From Macrotrachela quadricornifera (Eukaryota; Rotifera; Eurotatoria; Philodinida; Philodinidae), in the NCBI GenBank assembly GCA_022393335.1, contig JAJEKB010020870.1, positions 306,890 to 370,889 of the forward strand: DNA of 64,000 nucleotides, given 5' to 3'. The notes beneath the pieces were generated by a model. It was not told where the DNA came from and made no database searches. It was given only the letters and a program-made list of their open reading frames with translations. A program made the position numbers and the translations under genes. Of this stretch, positions 25,711 through 35,694 are shown piece by piece. Position 1 is the first letter of the stretch. Every line of letters begins with the position of its first letter.

Positions 25711-26212
25711 GCATTTTGTTGAATTTTCGATCTTTTCGATCATTCTTCTTTTTCTCTCTTGTTTTATTCGGTCTTAAGAAGAAAATAGAAAAGAAAAAAG
25801 TATTATCTAATAAAAAAGAAAGAAATTAATCAATAGTTTATTGATTAATAAAATGATTCTATTGCTGCAAAAAGGGAAAAAACAATAATTTTCGTTTTAT
25901 TATTATTTTTTTTTCAAAAACTCCATGTTTACAATTTAATTTATTTAAATTTTACCAGTAAAGAACATACATTTTTTCAAATATGATAACATGTCAAATA
26001 CTGATACGATTCTTCATCTTCATTTTTACGTCAAAAAAAAATTCTAAACCTTTTCAGTATAAAATGAGTAGAAAAATGTAAAGAGAACAACAAAGTGACC
26101 AGATTATGTTGCATCAATATCATTTGTTTTATTGAGATATAACAGGAAAAAAAAGATAAAATACAAATATCAAATGGAACATCGATGAAAATAAGATTTT
26201 TTTTGCTCTAGA

Positions 26213-26809
26213 CTAAATATCATATCTTTTACTTGCCTTTATGAATTCAAATCGTTCGGTAAATCTAAAGTTTTTAGCTTTTTCAATGAGCAAATATTGT
26301 TCATCGACTGTTTTATGACGGATATGACAAAGATTATTTCTATCATTTCGTAAAAATCGAAGGTCAGTTAAGTTGACTTGTATCTTTTTTTGTATTGGTT
26401 CAAGAAACATGATTAATGGTTGATAAAGTTGTTCTTCATCAACTGATTGACCAGCTTCTAATGTCCTAAGTCGAGATTCATCTATTTCACTTTCAATTTT
26501 TGATAATGTTGTACAAAAACCATCCAATGATGGATTACCGAGTACTCGTAGTAATACGGACTTGACTATATATTTGATATATAAAGATGAAATTTCATTT
26601 GAAATAATTAATGCATTATTAATATCTCGTTCTTCTTTTACCTTAATCATTTCTTCACATATTGATTTATTTTCTTCTTTCACTTTAATCACACAGGTCG
26701 AAAAGGCACGATCGTAAATGGTCGTATACGACTGTGTACAGTCTATAAGACTAAAATGATGAAGCAATAGAATTTCATTTTTGTTTAAATATTTTTGGTT
26801 GCTACGCAT
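26213..26809 (-). CDS. Hypothetical helical protein with an HEPN-like Rx4H motif
   Basis: Single-exon frame of 198 aa beginning with ATG. The N-terminal part is Glu/Lys-rich and probably coiled (KVKEENKSICEEMIKVKEER). A helical region follows with IKYIVKSVLLRVLGNPSLDG, then LTDLRFLRNDRNNLCHIRH. RNNLCH has the Arg-Asn-x3-His spacing of HEPN nucleases, and the preceding LRxLR context is also HEPN-like. This is a weak, motif-only resemblance. The ORF lies in a repeat island next to two broken genes and could itself be a fragment. No intron is evident. No neighbour suggests a function. Confidence 0.45.
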   Translation of the reverse strand: MRSNQKYLNKNEILLLHHFSLIDCTQSYTTIYDRAFSTCVIKVKEENKSICEEMIKVKEERDINNALIISNEISSLYIKYIVKSVLLRVLGNPSLDGFCTTLSKIESEIDESRLRTLEAGQSVDEEQLYQPLIMFLEPIQKKIQVNLTDLRFLRNDRNNLCHIRHKTVDEQYLLIEKAKNFRFTERFEFIKASKRYDI

Positions 26810-27054
26810 AAAATGACTTTTGTTCGATTATAATTAAAGTCAAACTTATTTTGTATTCGTTTTGTATTTTTTTTGTGCATAATTTGCTACAAAGATATCT
26901 AATATGTGTTTACATTATAAAGAATAATATGAAATGCATCAATGAATTAGATTCTGTATTTATAATGTTGGTGAAATTAGCGGCTGATTTGGGTTTTTTC
27001 AAGGAGCATTCGCACATTAACTTGTGTCCAAGTAACTCATTAATGTGTCTTATA

Positions 27055-27206
27055 CAACTCGATGAACTCTATCTAATGGTATACTCAAATCCTCGATACC
27101 TCAAACTATGGCTTACAGATTCTTCCTAGTACCATCGATGAGCCAAAAATTACAGTTTGAAGTATCGAAAATCTGAGCATACCATTAGATAGAGTTCATC
27201 GAGTTG
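27055..27206. repeat. 152-bp near-perfect palindrome (two arms of about 60 bp)
   Basis: CAACTCGATGAACTCTATCT at 27055 is the inverse complement of AGATAGAGTTCATCGAGTTG ending at 27206. Pairing continues inward for about 60 bp with a few mismatches (ATGGTATACTCA against TGAGCATACCAT; CGATACCTCAAACT against AGTTTGAAGTATCG), leaving a centre of about 20-25 bp. It lies just upstream of a broken coding fragment. It resembles a foldback or MITE-like insertion. Confidence 0.75.
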
Positions 27207-27241
27207 CACAGAACGCAAGCATTTTCAGAATGACACAATGA

Positions 27242-27735
27242 AGGAAATTTTCTGCACAAATTGCAACTGATTTTGATGAAACACTTAAAATATTTCTTGA
27301 TACAACACGTATTAATATTGATTTAGAAAAAACTGAAATTGATCGTATACTTATTTTAGAACTTCTTAATAGTAATTCAATAAATCTTTATTATGAGTCA
27401 TATATACTTTTTCTTATGACACGTAGTTATTTTGATATATCAGAAAAATATCTTATGCTACGTCTTTCTGGTCTTTCACTTATGTTAACAGCTAAAAATG
27501 ATAATGAACGACAAAAATTACTTAGTGAACTTGAAAAAAATACATTAGAAATTCAAACTAATATTACAAATATTGTTAATGAACGAAAAATAGTTTATCA
27601 AAAAATAATTAGTAAAAAAACGTGCAGAAATTAATGAATAAATTGATAATCAAGGTTCTGACAAAAATGAACTTGATATAATTAAAGAAGGAAAAATACT
27701 TCTTGGATATGAAAATACAATAGATAAATAATAAA
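27242..27735 (+). pseudogene. Broken helical/coiled-coil coding fragment
   Basis: An open frame from 27242 (a TGA sits just upstream at 27239) runs to 27634, with a helical sequence including SYFDISEKYLMLRLSGLSLM and Glu/Lys/Asn-rich heptads. A one-base frameshift in an A run near 27617 moves the similar-looking sequence (KKRAEINE) to another frame, which then meets TAA before continuing to about 27730. The 5' end abuts the palindrome at 27055-27206, so insertion may have cut the gene. Not recognised. It may be related in type to the pseudogene at 23136-24020. Confidence 0.5.
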
Positions 27736-27961
27736 TCATTATTTTTCGTTTTTTTTTATCAAAAAGAAAATCTGTTTTTATTTTTGAATAATTAAATCCT
27801 TTATAATAAAAAAAAGAAATTATTTCTTTTAATCTAAAATATACAATTATAAAAAGATTAACCTATATACATTAGTTTCATATTACATTTTATTCGTCAT
27901 TTATTTTTATATATTTTTTTTCTTATTCTTAAAATAATACATCTATCTTCATTTTCAAATC

Positions 27962-29198
27962 ATGCTGGTTCTATTAGCTATATCTACAATCTTGTGTAAT
28001 ACATTTATACAAGCTATCCCCTCAGTCTCTTTTTTCTATCCAAAAACTTTAACTGTAACAACTTGTACGGATGGTTCTTCATGGACAAAATGGTTTAATT
28101 CTTCAACACCAAAAACTGAGCAAGAATTTGATCAAGAAATTCTTTCTGCAATTCAAGAAAAATATGGTCGTGATATATGTGCAATACCTCAAGGTATTCA
28201 AGCCCAAACAGTAACTCCACTTAGAACGGATATTAGTTATGGAGCATCATGGAAAGCAATGAATGGTTTAGTTACTGCATTTATTTCACGTACTCCTGCT
28301 GTTGATTTTCATGTACGATTTTGTTGTAAAAATAGTGATTTTATACCAACAACTACAACAACACCAAGACCTATTATTAGTAATACATGTGGTCGACCAC
28401 AAATAAAACCTTTAACAAAATTTACACGTATTTTTGGTGGATCGCGTGCTATACCACATTCATGGCCATGGGTATGTTTGTAATTTTTACAAAAAAATGA
28501 ATATTTTATTTCTTAAAATTTAGCAAGTTTTATATGAGGAACAAAAACAATGTGAAACAAATAAAATATGTATAGATACATGTGGTGGAACATTACTTGA
28601 TTCATATCATGTACTTACTGCTGCACATTGTATTAAAGGAAAAGATCTTGGAAATATTCGAATTAAAGCTGGTGTTCATAATAGGCAAAATGATGAATCT
28701 GATACAAGACAAGAAAGAAGTCTTAATCAAATTTTTTTGCATCCAGATTGGAATAGTGAAACATTAACAAATGATATGGCTATTCTTCGATTAAGTGAAC
28801 CTGTTAAATTTAATCAATATATTCAACCAGTATGTCTACCTGGTCCTGATCCTTCATATAATTCTGATGTAATTTTAATTGGTTGGGGAGCTGAACAAAT
28901 GGGTGGAAATCCATATGATGAATTAAAACAAGCACGAGTTAAAGTTCTTAGTGAATGTGAAAAATATTGGAATTTATTTGATGAAGATAATCAAATATGT
29001 GTTGGACAACATATATCAGGTGATTCAGCATGTCAAGGTGATAGTGGTGGTCCATTATTACAAGAATATAATGGTCAATGGGTTATACAAGGTGTTGCTA
29101 GTTTTATAGAAGAATGTAAAACAAATGGAGATTTTCCACCAAATGTTTATGTTAAAGTTTCAGCTTATTTAACTTGGATTAACACTATTATTCATTAA
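27962..29198 (+). CDS. Secreted S1 (chymotrypsin-fold) serine protease
   Basis: Exons 27962-28471 and 28524-29198 (394 aa, phase 0). A signal peptide (LVLLAISTILCNTFIQA) leads a propeptide region of about 110 aa with Cys residues and a Thr-rich linker (PTTTTTPRP). The protease domain begins after the activation-type site TRIFGGSRA, an IFGG instead of the usual IVGG. The catalytic triad is complete: His205 in LTAAHC, Asp254 in NDMAIL and Ser344 in GDSGGP. The residue at the S1 specificity position, two before the Cys of ACQGDSGGP, reads as Ser338 rather than Asp, suggesting chymotrypsin- or elastase-like rather than tryptic cleavage. Secretion implies an extracellular or digestive role. No C-terminal anchor is seen. 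Confidence 0.92.
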
Positions 29199-29369
29199 AT
29201 AAATAAAAGTCATTTGAGAAAATAAACTTAATAAAGAAAAAAATCAATATTTAGATGTAGGTAATAAAATAAAATATGAAAGACTATAAACATATTTACC
29301 TTTATTCTAATTAACATATTCGACTTGATTCAGTTTTCGTAGACAGTTAACTTCTAATAAATGCACTTA

Positions 29370-29690
29370 ATGACCTCAGATGGTCAACTAAGTAGTACCG
29401 AAGAGTAGCATTTGAATTAGTTTTTGTGGTGGTACTAGTAAATAGCTATTTGATTTACAAGGAAAACTACAACAGTTTCGTGAAAGTCTTGTCCGATCTT
29501 TACTGCTTCGCATATCAATCGAGAAGCTGAAACCTGGTTCAAGACAGCAATCAGTAAGTTATTCGAAGCACAAACTCGAAGAAAAAGAGGAATCTACGCT
29601 CAATATTGGCAAACAGTGCACTAGCTGCTATGCGAAAGGTAGAGCACAACAGCCAGGAGCAGCGGCAATGAAAATAAAAACTTTATTTTG
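29370..29690 (+). pseudogene. Relic of a piggyBac-type transposase C-terminal part
   Basis: One frame reads YRRVAFELVFVVVLVNSYLI then YKENYNS. A shift to the next frame continues FRESLVRSLLLRISIEKLKP and reaches KQCTSCYAKGR before the end. This order (a VNSYLIYK-like helix, an FR..LV..L segment, a Cys-x2-Cys zinc-ribbon start) is that of piggyBac (DDE_Tnp_1_7) transposases. The codon before YRRV is TAG where these proteins commonly have Trp. The catalytic Asp residues and the rest of the transposase are absent. Confidence 0.6.
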
Positions 29691-30141
29691 ACTATGATAA
29701 ATTTTTTTGTCACCTATTGTTTAAGAAAAAAAGTAAAAGAAAATGCTTTTCTATACAGTTTCTCATTAAACTATAGCGTGGCCCATATTTGGCTTTTTAA
29801 AAGCTAGATAATGCTATCAAAGGTTTTACAGCTTTGTTATTAAATCTTGACAATTTTGAAGTAACATACATTGAAAAGTATGTTTTTATCCTTCCAAAGC
29901 TAAATACCAAACTTCAAAATCATAGTTTTATGATTTGAAAATTATTCAAAAATTTTAATTTAATATCATTATATTGCATCTATAATTTTATTTACAATCT
30001 GATAAATAATATAGAAAAAAAAAACATGCTATTTATATTGAATTATTGTCTGATTATAAAATTCAAGACAATTAAATGTTTAATGCCATCCTAATCGTCT
30101 AGAAAAAATAAAATTATATAGAAATAAATTTTCTTTTTTAT
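29691..30141. other. Intergenic, no gene seen
   Basis: AT-rich spacer between the transposase relic and the 3' end of the minus-strand gene at 30142-31104. Confidence 0.5.
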
Positions 30142-31104
30142 TTAACCTGTTTTTGATTTTAAATGAATTTTATTTATTTTTCTTGTAGGAAAACGAAATG
30201 ATGGTGTGCGATTTTCTTTATTCAATGTTGCAGTCTAAAAATCGAAGATATTTTTTTAAAAAAAAGAAAATCTTTATCAATAAAAATAAATTTTTACATT
30301 ATTTGTTGTAAAAGCAATTGAATCATTTGTTGGTGATAATGGTGTAAGTTCTTGATGATTTAAAAATTTTTCAAAACGTAATCGCCATGGACTTTTTACT
30401 TTTCTATTTGTTATTGTTGGCGTTATCTGATTATCCTAAGACAAAAAAAAAAAAGAATTCTTTAAGAAATATTCAAAAGAAAAACAAACTATCATTGATG
30501 AAGATACATTTATTTGTTTAGGTTTTGTTGGTGTTGTATGTTTTTCAAGATTTTTAAATGTATTTGGTACAGTTAATGTTCCTGATGGTAATGAACATTT
30601 AATACCAGAATATTTTTCAATATTACGTAATGAATGTCGTTGAATATTTGATCGAGATATATCTAAATTTGAATTTGTTAATTTATCAGAATGAGAATTT
30701 GATGCTTTAAGAAATGAATTTGAAAGATTATCTCGATTAGGTATATGTAATGATGATGTACGACGAATAGTTTTATTAGGTGTTAATAATTTTTCTGATT
30801 GTTTAATTATAGTTGATAAATTACTAAAACAAAAAAAAATATATATAAATAATTTATTTTCAATCATAAATTTTATTGATTTATTTACTTAATCGTATTA
30901 TCTTGATGAGGAATTGATGATAATTGAGGTTTTATTTCTTTAGAATGAACAATTAAACTATTTAAAAATCAAAAAAAAATTCATTTAATTAAATATAAAG
31001 ATATTTATATACCGTTTTGATTGTAAACGAGGTGGTAATGGAGGCATAACAGATGAATTATTATTATGATTAGTTTTTGATGATACTTCTCGTGTGATAT
31101 TCAT
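30142..31104 (-). CDS. Orphan disordered protein
   Basis: Minus-strand exons in order: 31104-31013, 30957-30889, 30823-30490, 30435-30298, 30234-30142 (241 aa; every junction GT...AG and in phase, which supports a real gene). The product is Ser/Asn/Lys-rich and probably disordered. It has an N-terminal PPLPPR motif that could bind SH3 domains. It also carries several Ser/Thr-Pro sites (LTPNK, TTPTKPK, LTPLSP) and a conserved-looking basic block near KSPWRLRFEKFLNHQ. The TP sites suggest regulation by proline-directed kinases, but that is inference. I do not recognise the family. Confidence 0.65.
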
Positions 31105-32501
31105 GTTTTATAAGCAAATAATATTTACTAGATTAGTTCTATGTATTTTTGAATTAGTAATAAGTCTTTGTTCGCGGTGAGATGAATTGATTTCGATTAA
31201 TTTTATTTTCAATTTGAATAGAATTAATGAAATAATATGAAAATTTAATAAGAAACAAAAAAAAAGATTTGATTAAATATATTTAATAATTAAGATTATT
31301 TAATTAAAAAAAGATGGCGCTATTTATTAATTAGATTTTATTTTTATACACATAAAATGATCTATCAGTAGATCATATTTCAAGGTAGTCTAAAACTTCT
31401 TTTAGGAGAAAAAGTTGGATAATTAAAGATTTAAAAGAATAAAGCAAAATTCGATACAATAACAACAGTAGTCCATTTTTTTCAACTTTAAATTAATTAG
31501 TGATCGATAAATTTATTTAATAAATAAATCTGTTGAAGGCATATAGTTGAATTTATTTATTATTTAAAATAGTCTAATCTTATTAAGTCAGTATAATAAT
31601 ATCTCATGCTAAAACGAGAAGTTTCGGAATTTCTGTGATAATATTACATAAATTGCGTAGAAATGTTCTTAAGATATATTTTTCTGTAATTAAAAAAATT
31701 AATTATTAATCTACTATATGTTATTTATAAAAAACTAAGCTAGAAAATTGAGTCTTAAATTTAATAAAGATGATTATCTTATTGATTAGTTACAATTTAT
31801 ATTTTGACATAAAATAAATATTTTAGGATATAGTCGTCAGCTTTTAATTGAAGAAAAAGCTATTTTAATAAAAAAAAAAGTTACGATTCTTTTTTTTTTC
31901 TTTTTTTCTTCTTTTTTTTTTTTCTTTTTCTAAGAATATGCACGTAGTTAATTTCCTTTAGTATGTTTGACGGTTTCATCTAAACATGCAAAGGTTTTTT
32001 TTTCTTTTTTTTCTTTTGATAAAGATGAGCTTTTTTTTCTTCTTATCATCAGACATTTCTTAATCTTCAATTAAGCATCAATGACTAGTAGGCATTTTTT
32101 TTTATAAACCATAGATTTATATTATTAGGTCGGTCATATAAATATAAAGCAAAGTTATCATGATAATCAATCAAGAAAGTAATCTTTTAGGATGTTCTGT
32201 CTATCTTTTTCTTCTTTTTTTCTTTTTTTACTCTTTCTCCTTTTGTCATACTTTATTTCCTTAGTAAATGTAGTGTGCAAGTTTGACAAAAAAAGAAAAA
32301 TAAGAATACATCATAATAATAGACAAGTAGAAATAACCCTAACTATATTCATATAGTTGTTAATTAGTCCAATTTAATTAAATCGTCTTTGTATTTCCGC
32401 TATAACTTCATTGCATCTATTGACAATATTCATACTTATATTATACTGATGATACGAATGCAAGTATTCAATTCAATTACATTTGTAACATATATTAATG
32501 G

Positions 32502-32550
32502 CATCATCATCATTATCATTATTATTATCATCATCATCATCATCATCATC
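32502..32550. repeat. (ATC/ATT)n microsatellite
   Basis: Trinucleotide run of CAT/ATT units on the + strand, read as poly-Ile in one frame. Confidence 0.9.
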
Positions 32551-33067
32551 GTTCTCTTTGAGAGCAAAATAACTAAAACATCCGGATCATTTTTCATCCG
32601 TTCGCTTGAAAACATGTCTCGACATAGAGAAACGAAAGAAACATAGATGAAGAAAACTGAGCGAACATCTCATTTATCTCTTGTCTGCTTTCTCATTTGT
32701 TGATAGTCAAAACGACAATGGTTGTCCATTTTAAAAATCTATTAACAGATTTGCAGATGTAATAGTAGAAGTTGTAATGGTAGCATACAATAGAAAAAGA
32801 CAGCTAGAGGCAATAACAAAACAAAAATGTTAGTAATCACAGTGATGATGATAATGATGGAAAACGAGAAAAGAGCGAAGATAACTCTTTTTTTGTGTTC
32901 TTACTAGAGGAAAATGCAAACCTCGGTATTCATGCTTGTCTAGCTAGTTTAGCGAAAGCGAACGCATCGTTCATGCCACTTTTCTTTTTTTTTTTTCTTT
33001 TTTTAACACGATTCTCTCGGTTTATTATAGTGAAAAACGCATAGAAAGGCGTAGAGCGAGCGGAAGA

Positions 33068-33095
33068 AGGAGAGAGAGAGAGGGAGAGAGGGAAA
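33068..33095. repeat. (GA)n purine tract
   Basis: GA dinucleotide run with two GGG interruptions. Confidence 0.85.
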
Positions 33096-34054
33096 GAAAA
33101 ATGCAAGCTGCACGAGACAGACAAGCAGGCTCATACGAACAAATGTCTTATTAAATGGAGTGAGGCAGCACTAGAAGCATACAGAAAGACAGCAGGCATG
33201 GAAGAGTAGACGAGTAAAAGAAGAACTACTACAATAAAAGAAGAATATAAGTGAGAGAGAGAAAAATAAAGATGGAGTGCAACAGTTGTGTATGTTTCAC
33301 TAGTTTGATTCACACACACACCTATTGTAAGTATCATATAAAAGTTGATGAGAGTATTAGTATCTATGGAAACAGTAATATATATATATTATTATTTTGA
33401 AAAATAAAAAAAGTCAAATCGGAGAACATGTCAAGTAGATTCTCAAATAAATAAGATCTTGTTAATGAGTTAAACATAGTAGTTTTATTCTTTGAAAAAA
33501 AAAGTACATCTTATAAAAAATTCTATTTCCGAGTTTGATAATTCAATATTCTCTTATATTTTTATATCAATATTATTGTATTATCATATTCAGATAGATA
33601 GATATATATATATGAATAAAGTTTTATCGATAGAAAAAAATCAAAATCATTTTGTAGATATAGATCGTTGATATTCAATCTCATCAGTCAACCATCATTT
33701 AATTTGTTCTTTTCTTTATATTTATTCTTGCATGAAATTTTTCTATACTTATAGATTTTAATAAAAATTGCTTCTAAGTGTTCTATAAAATATATATATA
33801 TATATATGCAAGGAGAAAACAAAATGTCTGCATTAGATAGATAGACAAAAAGAAAAAATATATATATAATAACACACTAATTTTTCAATGTCTCCTATTT
33901 TGTATGTACGCATGCCGGCTGTTTGTGATTCTCCTGGTTAATGACGAACATCATGATGACAAAGAGGAATGATTATGGGTGTGTTTATGGGGACCAGTAC
34001 TTTAGTACTGTGCGATGTTGCCACTTGCATTTCTTGTGATTTAGAGAAACTACT

Positions 34055-34077
34055 GTCTCTCTCTCTCTCTCTCTCTT
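34055..34077. repeat. (CT)n microsatellite
   Basis: CT dinucleotide run about 540 bp upstream of the globin start, followed by TTC repeats near 34122-34134. Confidence 0.9.
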
Positions 34078-34616
34078 CCTTCTCATCGACATAAGCGAAT
34101 TTTTTTCTTAGTCTCTATCTCTTCTTCTTCTTCTTTTTTTCTTTTACTGTAGTGCACTATTACTATTATAGGAGGATGACAACAAACAACAACAACAAGA
34201 GCGATTCGCTGCCGCCACCACCACCATCACTGGTTCTGTCGTTTAATCATCATCGCTTTGTTTCGTCCGGACCCGCTGTTCCTCCGATCATCAACATTAC
34301 TGTTACTGCCGTCTTCTCGTCGTTTTCATCGTTCTCAATGTTCCGACCATACGACTATTACTGCTGTTGCTGCTACTAGTCCTTCGTTTGACATTCACGA
34401 TTCTTATCGATTCCTTTATTTTTCCTTGAAAAAAAAAAAAAGAAAAACCGCGTGTCAATATATTTTGCTAACTGAAACAACGTGAAATTTCCATCTAACT
34501 ACCAATGAATGTCAATTGGACAATGTCTTTTCTTCTTTATTCTTATCCAAGAACAAGTGTGAACTTGTAAATAGACAGATAGAAACAGAGAAAATAATCA
34601 TTAGAATAAAAAGATT

Positions 34617-35694
34617 ATGGGTTGTAGTCAGGCTAAAATCGAACCTGAAACATTAACGCCTGACGATGCAAGAATTATTAGAGAAACATGGAAAATGGTA
34701 GGCAGAGAAGCCTATGGTGAATATGGTCAACGGCTCATGCTCAGGTAAAGTATTTAATACAATATAAAAAAAATATATATATTATCATTCAATAAATTAG
34801 TATTTTTTCTGGATTCATACTTAAGAGAAAATAGATAGATTAAAAATTATTTCATTAATATAAAACTAAGAATTAGAATATTTATTTAAATCTTAAACAA
34901 TACTTGCTGTATTGTTAATATGTGTATTACAAATAAGAGTACCACATGTCTAACAAGTGGTAAATAATATCAAACAGATTAATTCACACTTTATGTGCTA
35001 TAAAACATGCGTAGTTATATATGTGTGTGTATGTGCCTTTTTTTGTGAAAACTTGTATTTGATAATACAAATACAAGAACAACATAGACGATAACGATCA
35101 CACTCCGAGATATAATTGATCCATATATCAAACAAATTATTTCTTTTTTCTATACAGAAATAAAAGGTTAATTGTTGATAGCCTGGAGTTAAGAAAGCGA
35201 ATATCAATTTATTATTATTATTATTAAATAGGATTTTTCAAAAATGTCCAGATATAAAAGCACTTTGGCAAAATCCCAATATTATGAATAATACAAATGC
35301 AACAACAACTAATGATGATACAGATGCTCCTAATACAGCTAATCGATGGAAAATGGATTTAAGAAATCATGGTTCAAAATTTTTTAATTCCTTAGATGAT
35401 CTTATTAGTGTTGTTGAAAAACCTGAAGAATTATTTCAAATGTTACATGATATTGGTATTCGACATAAAACTTATGAAGTTAAACCTGAACATATTCAAG
35501 TATGTTTTCCTTCTTTTTTTTTTTATAAATATAGTTAAAAATTTTTTATATAGGCTATTGTTGATGGTTTTAATCATACAATGGAATTTGGTTTACGAGA
35601 CAAATGGACGGATAATCGACAAAAATCTTTTCAACGATTAATTAATATTATTGTTGGACGTACAAGTCGAGCAATGGCTGGTAACGAAAAATGA
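34617..35694 (+). CDS. Membrane-anchored (acylated) globin, globin X-like
   Basis: Heme protein of the globin fold. Exons 34617-34744, 35232-35499 and 35554-35694 (178 aa). The start MGCSQAK carries Gly2 and Cys3, the pattern for N-myristoylation plus palmitoylation known from globin X-type proteins, so a plasma-membrane location is likely. The distal (E7) His is in RNHGSKFF and the proximal (F8) His in IRHKTYEV, as in neuroglobin-like proteins. Intron 1 is phase 2 inside helix B (RLMLR/IFQK) and intron 2 is phase 0 in helix G (EHIQ/AIVD), matching the ancestral animal positions B12.2 and G7.0. An Asn/Thr-rich insertion lies between helices C and E (about residues 60-80). The last exon ends shortly after helix H. 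Intron 1 (487 bp) is much longer than other introns here. Confidence 0.88.

Larger units (their letters stand above)
24021..26212. other. Repeat-derived gene-free island
   Basis: About 2.2 kb with few A/T homopolymer runs until 25.7 kb, unlike its flanks. It holds hairpin repeat copy 3 (24399-24450) and an inverted R2 copy (25625-25710), families otherwise found only at 0.9-2.4 kb. No coding region is supported. Confidence 0.5.
31105..34616. other. Intergenic, low-complexity DNA; no gene seen
   Basis: About 3.5 kb with many T runs and microsatellites. Translated frames here (for example 32389-32646, 32930-33337 and 34152-34485) are repeat-driven, with Ile, Ser, Leu or Cys runs. Purine-rich GA tracts near 33068-33095 and a CT tract at 34055-34077 precede the globin gene by 0.5-1.5 kb. 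Confidence 0.55.

Noticed and set aside
32389..32646. 85-codon frame with a poly-Ile run
   Set aside because: The Ile run is the ATC/ATT microsatellite.
33995..34010. Short palindrome CAGTACTTTAGTACTG
   Set aside because: Only 7-bp arms; expected by chance at this scale and no associated feature.
34152..34485. Two overlapping frames rich in Pro, Ser and Cys
   Set aside because: Low-complexity trinucleotide DNA just upstream of the globin gene, without splice or homology support.
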